From Shewanella sp. GD04112 (GTDB taxonomy: Bacteria; Pseudomonadota; Gammaproteobacteria; Enterobacterales; Shewanellaceae): DNA of 64,000 bases. The translations under genes were made by a program, and so were the position numbers. Numbering within the stretch: the first letter of the stretch is position 1; the number at the start of each line of letters is the position of its first letter. Below the pieces are notes generated by a model. The model did not search any database. It was not told the origin of the DNA and saw nothing but the letters and a program-made list of their open reading frames with translations. The DNA is taken from positions 2,666,001-2,730,000 of the forward strand of contig NZ_JAOEAL010000001.1 in the NCBI RefSeq assembly GCF_029835735.1, given 5' to 3'. Of the stretch, positions 55,367 through 62,767 are shown piece by piece.

Positions 55367-56590
55367 GTGGATCCACAACCGTCAAGCTATCCGACTAAAC
55401 CGAGCAGCATTCCCCACTTGGCTCTGCTGATCCCTATGCTCGCCGCCATTGTCGCGATCACGCCGCTCGCGATCGACATGTATTTGCCCGCTATGGCAAC
55501 ACTTGCCCAGAGTTTTCATACCGATATCACCCTAGTCCAACAATCCTTGAGTGTTTACCTAGGAGGCTATGCCCTCGGCATGCTGTGTTTTGGCCCCCTT
55601 GCCGACCGTATTGGCCGTCGCCCTTTGGTAATAATGGGCCTCTCAGGCTTTATGTTAGTCAGCCTATTGCTCGGCTTAGCCGAACAGATTGAAGTGTTTT
55701 TGGGCCTGCGCTTTTTACAAGCCTTTATCGGCGCCGCGGCCACCGTGGTTGTCCCTGGGTATATCAAAGAAGTCTATGGTGAAAACACGGCTAAAGGCAT
55801 GTCTTATGTCAGTTTAATCATGATGTTAGCGCCATTATTAGCCCCAAGCATCGGTAGCCTTATCCTCGAGCTTGGTGAATGGCATTTGATCTTCTTTATC
55901 CAATCGGCCTATGCCATGTTGTTGCTGTTGTTGGTCATTACGCTGTTAAGAATGCCCAGCGATAAAGATCTGAGTAGCCGCAGTCAAAAATCCTTTTTAG
56001 GGGCTTATGCGACGGTGTTTTCACGTCCCGGCGTTAAATTAAATATTGCCAGCGGTGTACTCACCTCCTTTGCGTTTTTCTGTTATTTAACCGCATCGCC
56101 CTTTGTCTATATGGAGGTTTTTTCCTTAGATAAATCCTTATTTGCCCTACTCTTTAGTACCAATGTGGGCGCGCTGATGCTGGCAAATATTATCAATACC
56201 CGAATTGTGGGGCGTTATGGCTCGTTAAGGATGCTGCACGTATCGACCTTCTTCGGTGCGCTGGCGGCGGTCGGTTTACTGGGGGTTAATTTACTGGGGC
56301 TCAGTTATCACTTCACCGTGTTGATGCTTATCCCACTTATGGGCAGTCTTGGTATTATGTCAGTCAACGCCGATGCCATTGTGCTGATGAAGTTTAAGCA
56401 GGAAACGGGCACGGCCACGGCGGTAATTGGCACCTTAAGATTTGGCTGCGGCGCCTTAGCAGGCCCATTACTCGCGCTGTTTTATAATGGCACCGCAGTG
56501 CCCTTCTCAGCATTGATGCTGACGGCGGTATTGTTAGTGGGATTCTGTCAATTTAACCGTTCGGCTCATCAACCCAAGCCGAAAGAGTGA
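55367..56590 (+). CDS. bcr: Bcr/CflA-family MFS drug transporter (407 aa)
   Basis: A 12-helix proton-drug antiporter in the inner membrane. The first loop carries the MFS motif GPLADRIGRRPLVI (about residues 72-85) and the motif DMYLPAMATLAQSF near residue 35 is typical of Bcr/CflA members. The start is GTG with GAGG five nt upstream. Monocistronic, ending at a terminator. The substrate range is unknown. Confidence 0.9.
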   Translation: MDPQPSSYPTKPSSIPHLALLIPMLAAIVAITPLAIDMYLPAMATLAQSFHTDITLVQQSLSVYLGGYALGMLCFGPLADRIGRRPLVIMGLSGFMLVSLLLGLAEQIEVFLGLRFLQAFIGAAATVVVPGYIKEVYGENTAKGMSYVSLIMMLAPLLAPSIGSLILELGEWHLIFFIQSAYAMLLLLLVITLLRMPSDKDLSSRSQKSFLGAYATVFSRPGVKLNIASGVLTSFAFFCYLTASPFVYMEVFSLDKSLFALLFSTNVGALMLANIINTRIVGRYGSLRMLHVSTFFGALAAVGLLGVNLLGLSYHFTVLMLIPLMGSLGIMSVNADAIVLMKFKQETGTATAVIGTLRFGCGALAGPLLALFYNGTAVPFSALMLTAVLLVGFCQFNRSAHQPKPKE

Positions 56591-56676
56591 TGGCATCTTT
56601 ATGCCACCTAAACCAAGCAATTATGGTTTATCTCTCTTTTGTAGTTGATTTGTAACAAATTAAGCGTTTTCTAAAT

Positions 56677-56719
56677 AAACGGCACTTAGGTTATATATAG
56701 TAGCTTGGGTGCCGTTTTT
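56677..56719 (+). terminator. Terminator of bcr
   Basis: Stem AAACGGCAC/GTGCCGTTT with a large 23-nt loop, followed by a T run. Confidence 0.65.
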
Positions 56720-56880
56720 CATTGTAAATCAGCTAACCCATTCTAATTAAAGTAATTAAATAAAACTATCCCACACAAAAACTCCCGTTTCATAAGCGTT
56801 TATCGCGCCCAAACATGAAATTGTTTCAAGTTGGTTATTTTTTACATAAAAGCCTTGAAATGTGTTCTTTTTTGAATATG

Positions 56881-56925
56881 ATGAAATTCTGTTCATTGCA
56901 ACAGCTGCTGCATCCAAAGGGATGA
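56881..56925 (+). CDS. Possible leader peptide of ilvIH (14 aa)
   Basis: ATG at 56881 (with another ATG just before it at 56878) opens a frame reading MKFCSLQQLLHPKG and a TGA at 56923-56925. It has three leucines, two adjacent. No good Shine-Dalgarno precedes it. Its place directly before a hairpin and an attenuator-like terminator suggests a role in leucine-linked attenuation, but it could be chance. Confidence 0.35.
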   Translation: MKFCSLQQLLHPKG

Positions 56926-56927
56926 GC

Positions 56928-56990
56928 GCTTGAAATCGATGATTTCAAGCTCAGCAATCGGAGTCTGAATTACCCTTCAGGCTTATTTTT
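56928..56990 (+). promoter_or_regulatory. Putative transcription attenuator of ilvIH
   Basis: A perfect 10-bp hairpin GCTTGAAATC/GATTTCAAGC (56928-56950) is followed by an 8-bp stem AGTCTGAA/TTCAGGCT (56962-56983, one G-U pair, 6-nt loop) and TATTTTT (56984-56990), an intrinsic terminator 67 bp upstream of ilvI. Terminators inside a leader after a short Leu-containing frame are the layout of branched-chain amino-acid attenuators. Confidence 0.55.
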
Positions 56991-57057
56991 AGAGCGATTA
57001 CCGTCGCTGTAACAAGATACTGTTTACCGTAACGGTACTATGCAATAGGAGTTTCAC

Positions 57058-58776
57058 ATGGAGAAGTTATCCGGCGCCAGCATGATTGTGCGATCCCTTA
57101 TCGATGAAGGTGTAAAGCACATATTTGGTTACCCTGGCGGCTCAGTGTTAGATATCTACGACGCCCTGCACCTTATCCCCGGTATTGAACATATTCTGGT
57201 TCGTCACGAACAAGCCGCCGTGCATATGGCCGATGGTTATGCCCGTGCCACGGGTAAAGTGGGCGTGGTACTCGTGACCTCAGGCCCAGGTGCCACCAAT
57301 GCTATTACCGGCATCGCCACCGCCTATATGGATTCAATTCCATTAGTGGTGTTATCTGGCCAAGTGCCGAGCAATTTAATCGGTAACGATGCGTTCCAAG
57401 AATGCGACATGATTGGGATTTCACGCCCTGTCGTCAAACACAGCTTTTTAGTACAAGATCCCACTCAAATTCCTGAGATCATTAAAAAAGCCTTTTATAT
57501 TGCCTCCACGGGTCGCCCCGGCCCCGTGGTTGTCGACTTGCCAAAGGATTGCCTCAATCCTGCATTACTGCACGACTATATTTACCCCGAGAGCATTAAA
57601 ATGCGCTCCTATAATCCAACGACATCGGGCCATAAGGGTCAAATTCGCCGTGGATTGCAGGCATTGCTCGCCGCGAAAAAACCTGTGCTTTATGTGGGTG
57701 GCGGCGCCATTATCTCAAGCAGTGAAAAGCAGATCTTAGCCCTAGCGGAAAAGTTAAATATCCCCGTTGTCAGCACCTTGATGGGGCTTGGCGCCTTCCC
57801 TGGCACCCATAAAAACAGCTTAGGAATGCTGGGGATGCACGGTCGTTATGAAGCCAACATGACCATGCATAACTGCGATCTTATCTTCGGGATTGGTGTG
57901 CGTTTCGATGATAGAACCACCAACAACATCGAAAAATACTGCCCTAATGCCACCATCTTACATATTGATATCGACCCTTCATCGATTTCAAAAACCGTAC
58001 GAGTGGATATCCCCATCGTTGGCTCGGCCGATATCGTATTAGACAGCATGCTAGCCCTGCTCGAGGAGTCGAAGGAGAGCAACGATAGCGAGGCAATTAA
58101 TCAATGGTGGCAAGAAATCACAGTGTGGCGTAACCGCAACTGCTTGGCATACGATAAGGAAAGCAACCGGATAAAACCACAGCAAGTGATTGAAACCCTT
58201 TACAAACTCACTAAGGGTGAGGCCTATGTCGCCTCGGATGTAGGCCAGCATCAAATGTTTGCCGCGCTCTATTATCCCTTTGATAAACCTCGTCATTGGA
58301 TTAACTCCGGTGGCCTTGGCACCATGGGCTTTGGCTTACCCGCTGCTATGGGAGTCAAAATGGCAATGCCGGACGAAACCGTTGTGTGCGTCACGGGCGA
58401 TGGTTCGATTCAGATGAATATTCAAGAGCTTTCAACCGCTCTGCAATACGATACGCCTGTTAAAATTATCAACTTAAACAACCGTTTCCTTGGTATGGTG
58501 AAACAATGGCAGGATATGATCTACTCGGGTCGCCATTCCCATTCCTATATGGATTCCGTCCCCAACTTTGCCAAAATTGCCGAAGCCTATGGCCATGTTG
58601 GCATGACGATTAGCGATCCTGCTGAGCTTGAGTCTAAGATGGCCGAAGCCCTTGCCATGAAAGACAGACTGGTATTTATCGACATTATGGTGGATGAGAC
58701 TGAGCACGTGTATCCCATGCTTATCCGCGGCGGCGCGATGAATGAAATGTGGTTAAGCAAAACGGAGAAATGCTAA
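57058..58776 (+). CDS. ilvI: Acetolactate synthase III large subunit (572 aa)
   Basis: Condenses two pyruvates, or pyruvate and 2-oxobutyrate, in the first common step of valine, leucine and isoleucine synthesis. The N-terminal TPP domain has the catalytic Glu in VRHEQAAVHMADGYARATG; the FAD-linked middle domain and the C-terminal TPP-binding motif GDGSIQMNIQELSTA...NN are present. Length equals that of E. coli IlvI. The stop shares one base with the ilvH start (TAATG). Confidence 0.96.
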   Translation: MEKLSGASMIVRSLIDEGVKHIFGYPGGSVLDIYDALHLIPGIEHILVRHEQAAVHMADGYARATGKVGVVLVTSGPGATNAITGIATAYMDSIPLVVLSGQVPSNLIGNDAFQECDMIGISRPVVKHSFLVQDPTQIPEIIKKAFYIASTGRPGPVVVDLPKDCLNPALLHDYIYPESIKMRSYNPTTSGHKGQIRRGLQALLAAKKPVLYVGGGAIISSSEKQILALAEKLNIPVVSTLMGLGAFPGTHKNSLGMLGMHGRYEANMTMHNCDLIFGIGVRFDDRTTNNIEKYCPNATILHIDIDPSSISKTVRVDIPIVGSADIVLDSMLALLEESKESNDSEAINQWWQEITVWRNRNCLAYDKESNRIKPQQVIETLYKLTKGEAYVASDVGQHQMFAALYYPFDKPRHWINSGGLGTMGFGLPAAMGVKMAMPDETVVCVTGDGSIQMNIQELSTALQYDTPVKIINLNNRFLGMVKQWQDMIYSGRHSHSYMDSVPNFAKIAEAYGHVGMTISDPAELESKMAEALAMKDRLVFIDIMVDETEHVYPMLIRGGAMNEMWLSKTEKC

Positions 58777-59270
58777 TGCGTCGAATTATATCTGTATTAC
58801 TCGAAAACCAATCCGGCGCCCTATCCCGTGTTGTCGGCCTGTTTTCCCAGCGCGGTTACAACATCGAAAGTTTAACTGTGGCACCAACCGATGATAACAC
58901 CTTATCGCGCCTCAATATTACCGTAGTGGCCGACGAAAAAGTGCTAGAGCAAATCGAGAAACAGCTGCACAAGTTAGTCGATGTGCTTAAGGTGTCGAAT
59001 GTCACCGAATCGGCTTATATCGAGCGGGAGTTGGCGCTGGTTAAAGTCCGCGCCCAAGGGGAATTACGGGAAGAAATTAAGCGTACCGCCGATATCTTCC
59101 GTGGGCAAATTGTCGATGTCACCGCCAATCTCTACACCATTCAATTGGTGGGCACGACCGAGAAACTCGATGCCTTTATTCACTCCATGGGTGAAGTGAC
59201 CAAGGTAGTTGAAGTATCGCGCTCGGGCGTTGTGGGTCTGGCCCGCGGCGAGAAAGCGATGAGAGCATAG
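58776..59270 (+). CDS. ilvH: Acetolactate synthase III small regulatory subunit (164 aa)
   Basis: Gives valine sensitivity and full activity to IlvI. The N-terminal ACT domain starts MRRIISVLLENQSGALSRVVGLFSQRGYNIESL, the conserved segment around which valine binds; the C-terminal ACT-like half follows (EIKRTADIFRGQIVDVT). The frame opens earlier at 58749, within ilvI, but the ATG at 58776 overlaps the ilvI stop and gives the standard protein. Confidence 0.96.
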   Translation: MRRIISVLLENQSGALSRVVGLFSQRGYNIESLTVAPTDDNTLSRLNITVVADEKVLEQIEKQLHKLVDVLKVSNVTESAYIERELALVKVRAQGELREEIKRTADIFRGQIVDVTANLYTIQLVGTTEKLDAFIHSMGEVTKVVEVSRSGVVGLARGEKAMRA

Positions 59271-59358
59271 CGCTGATATCCCCATTAACCCTATGTGAGC
59301 TTGCCATCGCAAGGCTTTGACATAGACCTCATGGGATTTTAATTGGTGGGATAACAAT

Positions 59359-59387
59359 AAGGGGAGCACTAAGCTCCCCTTCTTTAT
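59359..59387. terminator. Terminator between ilvH and ibpA
   Basis: Perfect 9-bp stem AAGGGGAGC/GCTCCCCTT with a 5-nt loop, followed by CTTTAT; lies between convergent genes and can serve ilvH. Confidence 0.75.
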
Positions 59388-59402
59388 CCTTGCGATTCAG
59401 GA

Positions 59403-59846
59403 TTAGGATTGACCGTCTAATAGGCGCGAGGTGGTGATTTCAATCTTGCGTGGTTTTAACGCTTCTGGGATTTCACGCACTAAATCAATGTTCAATAAAC
59501 CATTCTCTAAACTGGCACCCAATACAGTCACATAATCCGCCAGTTGGAAAGTGCGTTCAAACCCGCGCTCGGCAATACCTTGGTATAGGTATTTACGCTC
59601 GGTTTGGCTCTCGGCCTTATTGCCTTTCACCAGTAATTTCTCACCTTCGCTACTGATCTCAAGCTCTTCCATCGAGAACCCGGCCACGGCCATAGTAATG
59701 CGATAACGATTTTCGCCAAGGAGTTCAATGTTATATGGAGGATAACCTGAGTTGCCATTATTCGCGGCAGCATGTTCTGCCATCTGGGCTAAACGATCAA
59801 AACCAATAGCACTACGGTAAAGAGGAGTTAAATCATAAGTACGCAT
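59403..59846 (-). CDS. ibpA: Small heat-shock protein IbpA (Hsp20, 147 aa)
   Basis: An ATP-independent holdase that binds unfolding proteins in the cytosol. The alpha-crystallin domain runs from about residue 38 to 125 (YNIELLGENRYRITMAVAGFSMEELEI ... GFERTFQLADYVTVLGASLENGLLNIDL), with a C-terminal tail containing the I-x-I-like IEI. The N-terminus MRTYDLTPLYRSAIGFDRL is nearly that of E. coli IbpA. A first ATG two codons earlier (59852) is too close to the AAGGA site; the second gives a 7-nt spacing. An RNA thermometer and sigma-32 promoter precede it. Confidence 0.93.
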   Translation of the reverse strand: MRTYDLTPLYRSAIGFDRLAQMAEHAAANNGNSGYPPYNIELLGENRYRITMAVAGFSMEELEISSEGEKLLVKGNKAESQTERKYLYQGIAERGFERTFQLADYVTVLGASLENGLLNIDLVREIPEALKPRKIEITTSRLLDGQS

Positions 59847-59849
59847 ATT

Positions 59850-59873
59850 CATATCCTTGTCTTAAGCAATATG
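59850..59873 (-). promoter_or_regulatory. ROSE-like RNA thermometer hairpin over the ibpA ribosome site
   Basis: On the minus strand CATATTGCT pairs with AGGATATG across a 7-nt loop, leaving one bulged G; the ROSE signature UUGCU faces the AGGA of the Shine-Dalgarno. The hairpin also covers the first AUG. Upstream in the ~130-nt leader are more hairpins (arms around 59882-59920 and 59957-59976). Confidence 0.75.
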
Positions 59874-59982
59874 GAAAGTGGCGAACGTTTTTCAATTGAA
59901 AACGCATTTACCTCGCCTAAATTAACTTCTGTCCTAGCGGCACAGAATCGATTGGGATCCTCATCGAGCGATCCTGCAATAG

Positions 59983-60010
59983 ATATAAGGATAGGAAAGC
60001 GGATTTCAAG
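59983..60010 (-). promoter_or_regulatory. Sigma-32 heat-shock promoter of ibpA
   Basis: On the minus strand CTTGAAA (60004-60010) matches the sigma-32 -35 consensus exactly, with CCTTATAT (59983-59990) as the -10 after 13 bp, compared with consensus CCCCATNT. Confidence 0.65.
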
Positions 60011-60040
60011 GAAGTTTTTTAAAATTTTTTAAAAACTAAA

Positions 60041-60063
60041 TAAAAAAGGAGCCCTTAGGCTCC
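60041..60063 (-). terminator. Terminator of ndk
   Basis: Stem GGAGCC/GGCTCC with a 4-nt loop, followed on the minus strand by TTTTTTA. Confidence 0.8.
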
Positions 60064-60085
60064 CTTCTTCGGTCTGGCACTCAAA

Positions 60086-60517
60086 TTAACGAGTACGTGG
60101 ACACAGTTCTTCAGCACTGAAGAAGTAAGCAATTTCACGTGCTGCTGATTCTAAAGAATCAGAACCGTGAGCTGCGTTTTCGTCGATGCTTTGAGCGAAA
60201 TCAGCACGGATAGTACCTGGAGCCGCTTGAGCTGGGTTAGTTGCACCTAAAATTTCGCGGTGAGCTAAAACAGCGTTTTCGCCTTCTAATACTTGAACCA
60301 TGATTGGGCCAGAAGTCATGAAAGCAACCAGAGCACCGAAGAAGCCACGCTCGCTATGCTCAGCATAGAAACCTTCAGCTTGTTCTTTAGTCAGGTGTAA
60401 CATTTTAGCTGCAACGATCTTCAGACCAGCAGTTTCAAAACGGTTGTAGATTGCACCGATGTGGTTTTTAGCAACTGCATCAGGCTTAATGATAGAAAAT
60501 GTGCGTTCGATCGCCAT
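60086..60517 (-). CDS. ndk: Nucleoside diphosphate kinase (143 aa)
   Basis: Transfers the gamma phosphate between NTPs and NDPs via a phosphohistidine. The N-terminal AIERTFSIIKPDAV and the active-site His in NAAHGSDSLESA (about residue 117) are diagnostic. Length equals that of E. coli Ndk. AGGAAG precedes the ATG, and a TATAAT box is visible on the minus strand at 60559-60564 upstream. Confidence 0.97.
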   Translation of the reverse strand: MAIERTFSIIKPDAVAKNHIGAIYNRFETAGLKIVAAKMLHLTKEQAEGFYAEHSERGFFGALVAFMTSGPIMVQVLEGENAVLAHREILGATNPAQAAPGTIRADFAQSIDENAAHGSDSLESAAREIAYFFSAEELCPRTR

Positions 60518-60737
60518 AACAAGCTTCCTTTGTCAGCAAGTTTGAAAAATTCGCGCGGATTATACGAAATTTAAAAAACAAATCCTATCTTTAAAGCAAA
60601 TAAGTCTGAGATATTGCGCACATTGGCTGGATTTGTAACCAGATTGATCACACAAAAACGCCAGACCTGTCATTCGACTGGACTGGCGAAAGGATAACAA
60701 CACAACTAAATTGGCATATTTGCCAAAGACTCAGGGG

Positions 60738-60905
60738 TTATTTTTTATTTTTTGCCCAAATGCTCGCCCACGCAATCAAGGCGACCAAAATAATGGCAGG
60801 GGCTAAATCGAGCAAATGATGGAAGATACCAACACCACCATGACCAGGATGAGCCCATGCCAAGGCGGGTAACAGTGTGAATAACAAAGCAAACAAAAGT
60901 TTCAT
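60738..60905 (-). CDS. Small membrane protein with HPGHG motif (55 aa)
   Basis: A cleavable-type N-terminus (MKLLFALLFTLLPALAWA) is followed by HPGHGGVGIFHHLLDL and one more hydrophobic helix, then KNKK. The cluster of four His residues next to the mature N-terminus suggests metal binding, as in HupE-like short proteins, but I do not know the family. The frame opens at 60950; the ATG at 60905 has AAGGA about seven nt upstream. Confidence 0.7.
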   Translation of the reverse strand: MKLLFALLFTLLPALAWAHPGHGGVGIFHHLLDLAPAIILVALIAWASIWAKNKK

Positions 60906-61102
60906 GTGAACATCCTTGCGTAGCCAGAATAACATTAAGCGCTTAACCACTTAACTGATACATAACAAGGTACGTCATTCACTTAAAATGAATTTGATGC
61001 CGATCAAACTCCTACAAAAATCCCCTTTAAGAGATCACTAAACGTGACAATTGTCACGTAAGTGCGCTTTTTGCGGGACAAGATGCCCCATCAGGGCGAT
61101 GG

Positions 61103-61300
61103 TTATTTCTCTTCAATCCAGCATTGCTGAATGGCTTCTAATATCCGCTCATTACAATGCTTAGGATCGTCATCAAAATCATCGAGGGCTAATACCCACT
61201 CATATAACTGAGTAAAATGCAGCTTGTGGGGGTCAACCTCAGAATGCTTCTCCAGCAATTCTAAGGCGATATCTAATGAGTCAATCCACTTTAACGACAT
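61103..61300 (-). CDS. iscX: Fe-S cluster assembly protein IscX (65 aa)
   Basis: An acidic helical protein that binds IscS and modulates iron-sulfur assembly. The sequence SLKWIDSLDIALELLEKHSEVDP and the C-terminal DDFDDDPKHCNERILEAIQ match E. coli IscX, including the acidic iron-binding patch. It has a strong GGGGGAG site. In E. coli it follows fdx directly; here a rimK gene stands between. Confidence 0.94.
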   Translation of the reverse strand: MSLKWIDSLDIALELLEKHSEVDPHKLHFTQLYEWVLALDDFDDDPKHCNERILEAIQQCWIEEK

Positions 61301-61368
61301 CCGCTCCCCCTTGTGCCATCTGCAGCTAAACCTTGCTCTCCTGAGTGTAGCTTAAGAACGCGTTAACT

Positions 61369-62268
61369 CTACGCTTGAGTGGGCTTTTTTGCCTTGAGGG
61401 CGTTCTTTTCAACAAACTCGATAATGGCACCAGCAACATCTTTTGCGGTGGCGCCTTCAATCCCTTCAAGACCTGGCGAGGAGTTCACTTCCATCACCAC
61501 AGGGCCATGATTTGAACGCAGTAAATCGACACCCGCCACATTGAGGCCCATGGTTTTGGCTGCACGAATTGCGACTGAACGCTCTTCGGGGGTCAGTTTA
61601 ACTAAACTTGCGGTGCCGCCACGGTGTAGGTTTGAGCGAAACTCCCCAGGCATGGCTTGGCGTTTCATCGCTGCAATCACTTTATCGCCTAGCACAAAGC
61701 AGCGAATGTCGGCGCCATTGGCTTCTTTAATGTATTCCTGCACCATGATGTTGGCTTTTAATCCCATAAAAGCTTCAATCACACTCTCAGCCGCTTTGCG
61801 AGTTTCGGCTAACACCACCCCAATGCCCTGCGTGCCCTCAAGCAACTTGATCACAAGCGGCGCGCCGCCCACCATGTCGATAAGATCAGGAATATCGCTT
61901 GGCTTATTGGCAAAGCCGGTGATCGGCAAGCCGATACCACGGCGTGACATCAACTGCATCGAACGTAACTTATCGCGGGAGCGAGAAATGCCTACGGAAT
62001 CATTGAGCGCATACACGCCCATCATCTCAAACTGGCGCAGCACAGCTGAGCCATAAAACGTAATAGATGCACCAATACGCGGGATCACCGCATCAAAAGG
62101 CGGCAATTCTTCCCCACCAATATGGATGCTCGACTGACGCATATTGATGTTCATATAGCATTCGAGCGGATTGATCACTTTGACTTCGTGACCACGTAAT
62201 GTCGCAGCCTCAACGAGTCGCTTTGTGGAATATAGCTCAGGCCCTTGCGATAGGATCGCGATTCTCAT
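61369..62268 (-). CDS. rimK: ATP-grasp ligase RimK (299 aa)
   Basis: RimK adds glutamate residues to the C-terminus of ribosomal protein S6 and can make poly-glutamate. The N-terminal domain [18 protein letters not shown] and ATP-grasp parts ([47 protein letters not shown]) are typical. The frame opens at 62292; the ATG at 62268 has GGAG about seven nt upstream. It lies between iscX and fdx on the same strand, but a terminator (62373-62399) separates it from fdx, so it may be a separate unit. Confidence 0.94.
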
Positions 62269-62372
62269 TTTGGTCTCCGACAACCATTTCATTTTGAGCG
62301 CATCATACGCTCGGATTAGGATAAATCAATCATGGCAATTATTGCTTGCGCAAATGCTGGGCGCCAGAAGCC

Positions 62373-62399
62373 AAAAACCAGTCACATGGACTGGTTTTT
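62373..62399 (-). terminator. Terminator after fdx
   Basis: Perfect 11-bp stem AAAAACCAGTC/GACTGGTTTTT with a 5-nt loop; T run on both strands. It ends the hscA-fdx transcript before rimK. Confidence 0.85.
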
Positions 62400-62423
62400 G
62401 ACGATATCATCGCATCGGGTTGA

Positions 62424-62759
62424 TTAACCTTCGCTCACCATATTCACAGTGTACTTCGGAATTTCAATCACCAGATCGCTATCGACAACTTTGGCTTGGC
62501 AAGACAAACGGCTCTCAGGCTCGAGTCCCCATGCCTTATCGAGCATATCATCTTCAAGCTCATCGCTTGGCTCTAACTCATCAAAGCCTTCACGCACGAT
62601 GCAATGGCATGTGGTGCAGGCACAGGATTTTTCACAGGCATGCTCAATATTGATGCCGTTACGCAGCGCCACATCGAGAATCGTTTCACCTACTTTGGCT
62701 TCCAACACTGCGCCATCAGGACATAACTCAGCATGGGGAAGAAAGACTAACTGGGGCAT
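62424..62759 (-). CDS. fdx: ISC-type [2Fe-2S] ferredoxin (111 aa)
   Basis: Donates electrons in Fe-S cluster assembly. The cluster ligands of the ISC ferredoxin are present: C43, C49, C52 (CEKSCACTTCHC) and C88 (LSCQAK), counted from the GTG-initiated frame at 62762; the ATG one codon later (62759), with AGGTG upstream, is the better start and shifts these by one to match E. coli. It lies 8 bp after hscA. Confidence 0.96.
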   Translation of the reverse strand: MPQLVFLPHAELCPDGAVLEAKVGETILDVALRNGINIEHACEKSCACTTCHCIVREGFDELEPSDELEDDMLDKAWGLEPESRLSCQAKVVDSDLVIEIPKYTVNMVSEG

Positions 62760-62767
62760 CACATCAC

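Larger units (their letters stand above)
56591..57057. other. Leader region of ilvIH
   Basis: After the bcr terminator (56677-56719) this stretch holds an A+T-rich promoter region, a possible leader peptide (56881-56925), a perfect hairpin (56928-56950) and a terminator-like attenuator (56962-56990) before ilvI. Confidence 0.6.
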
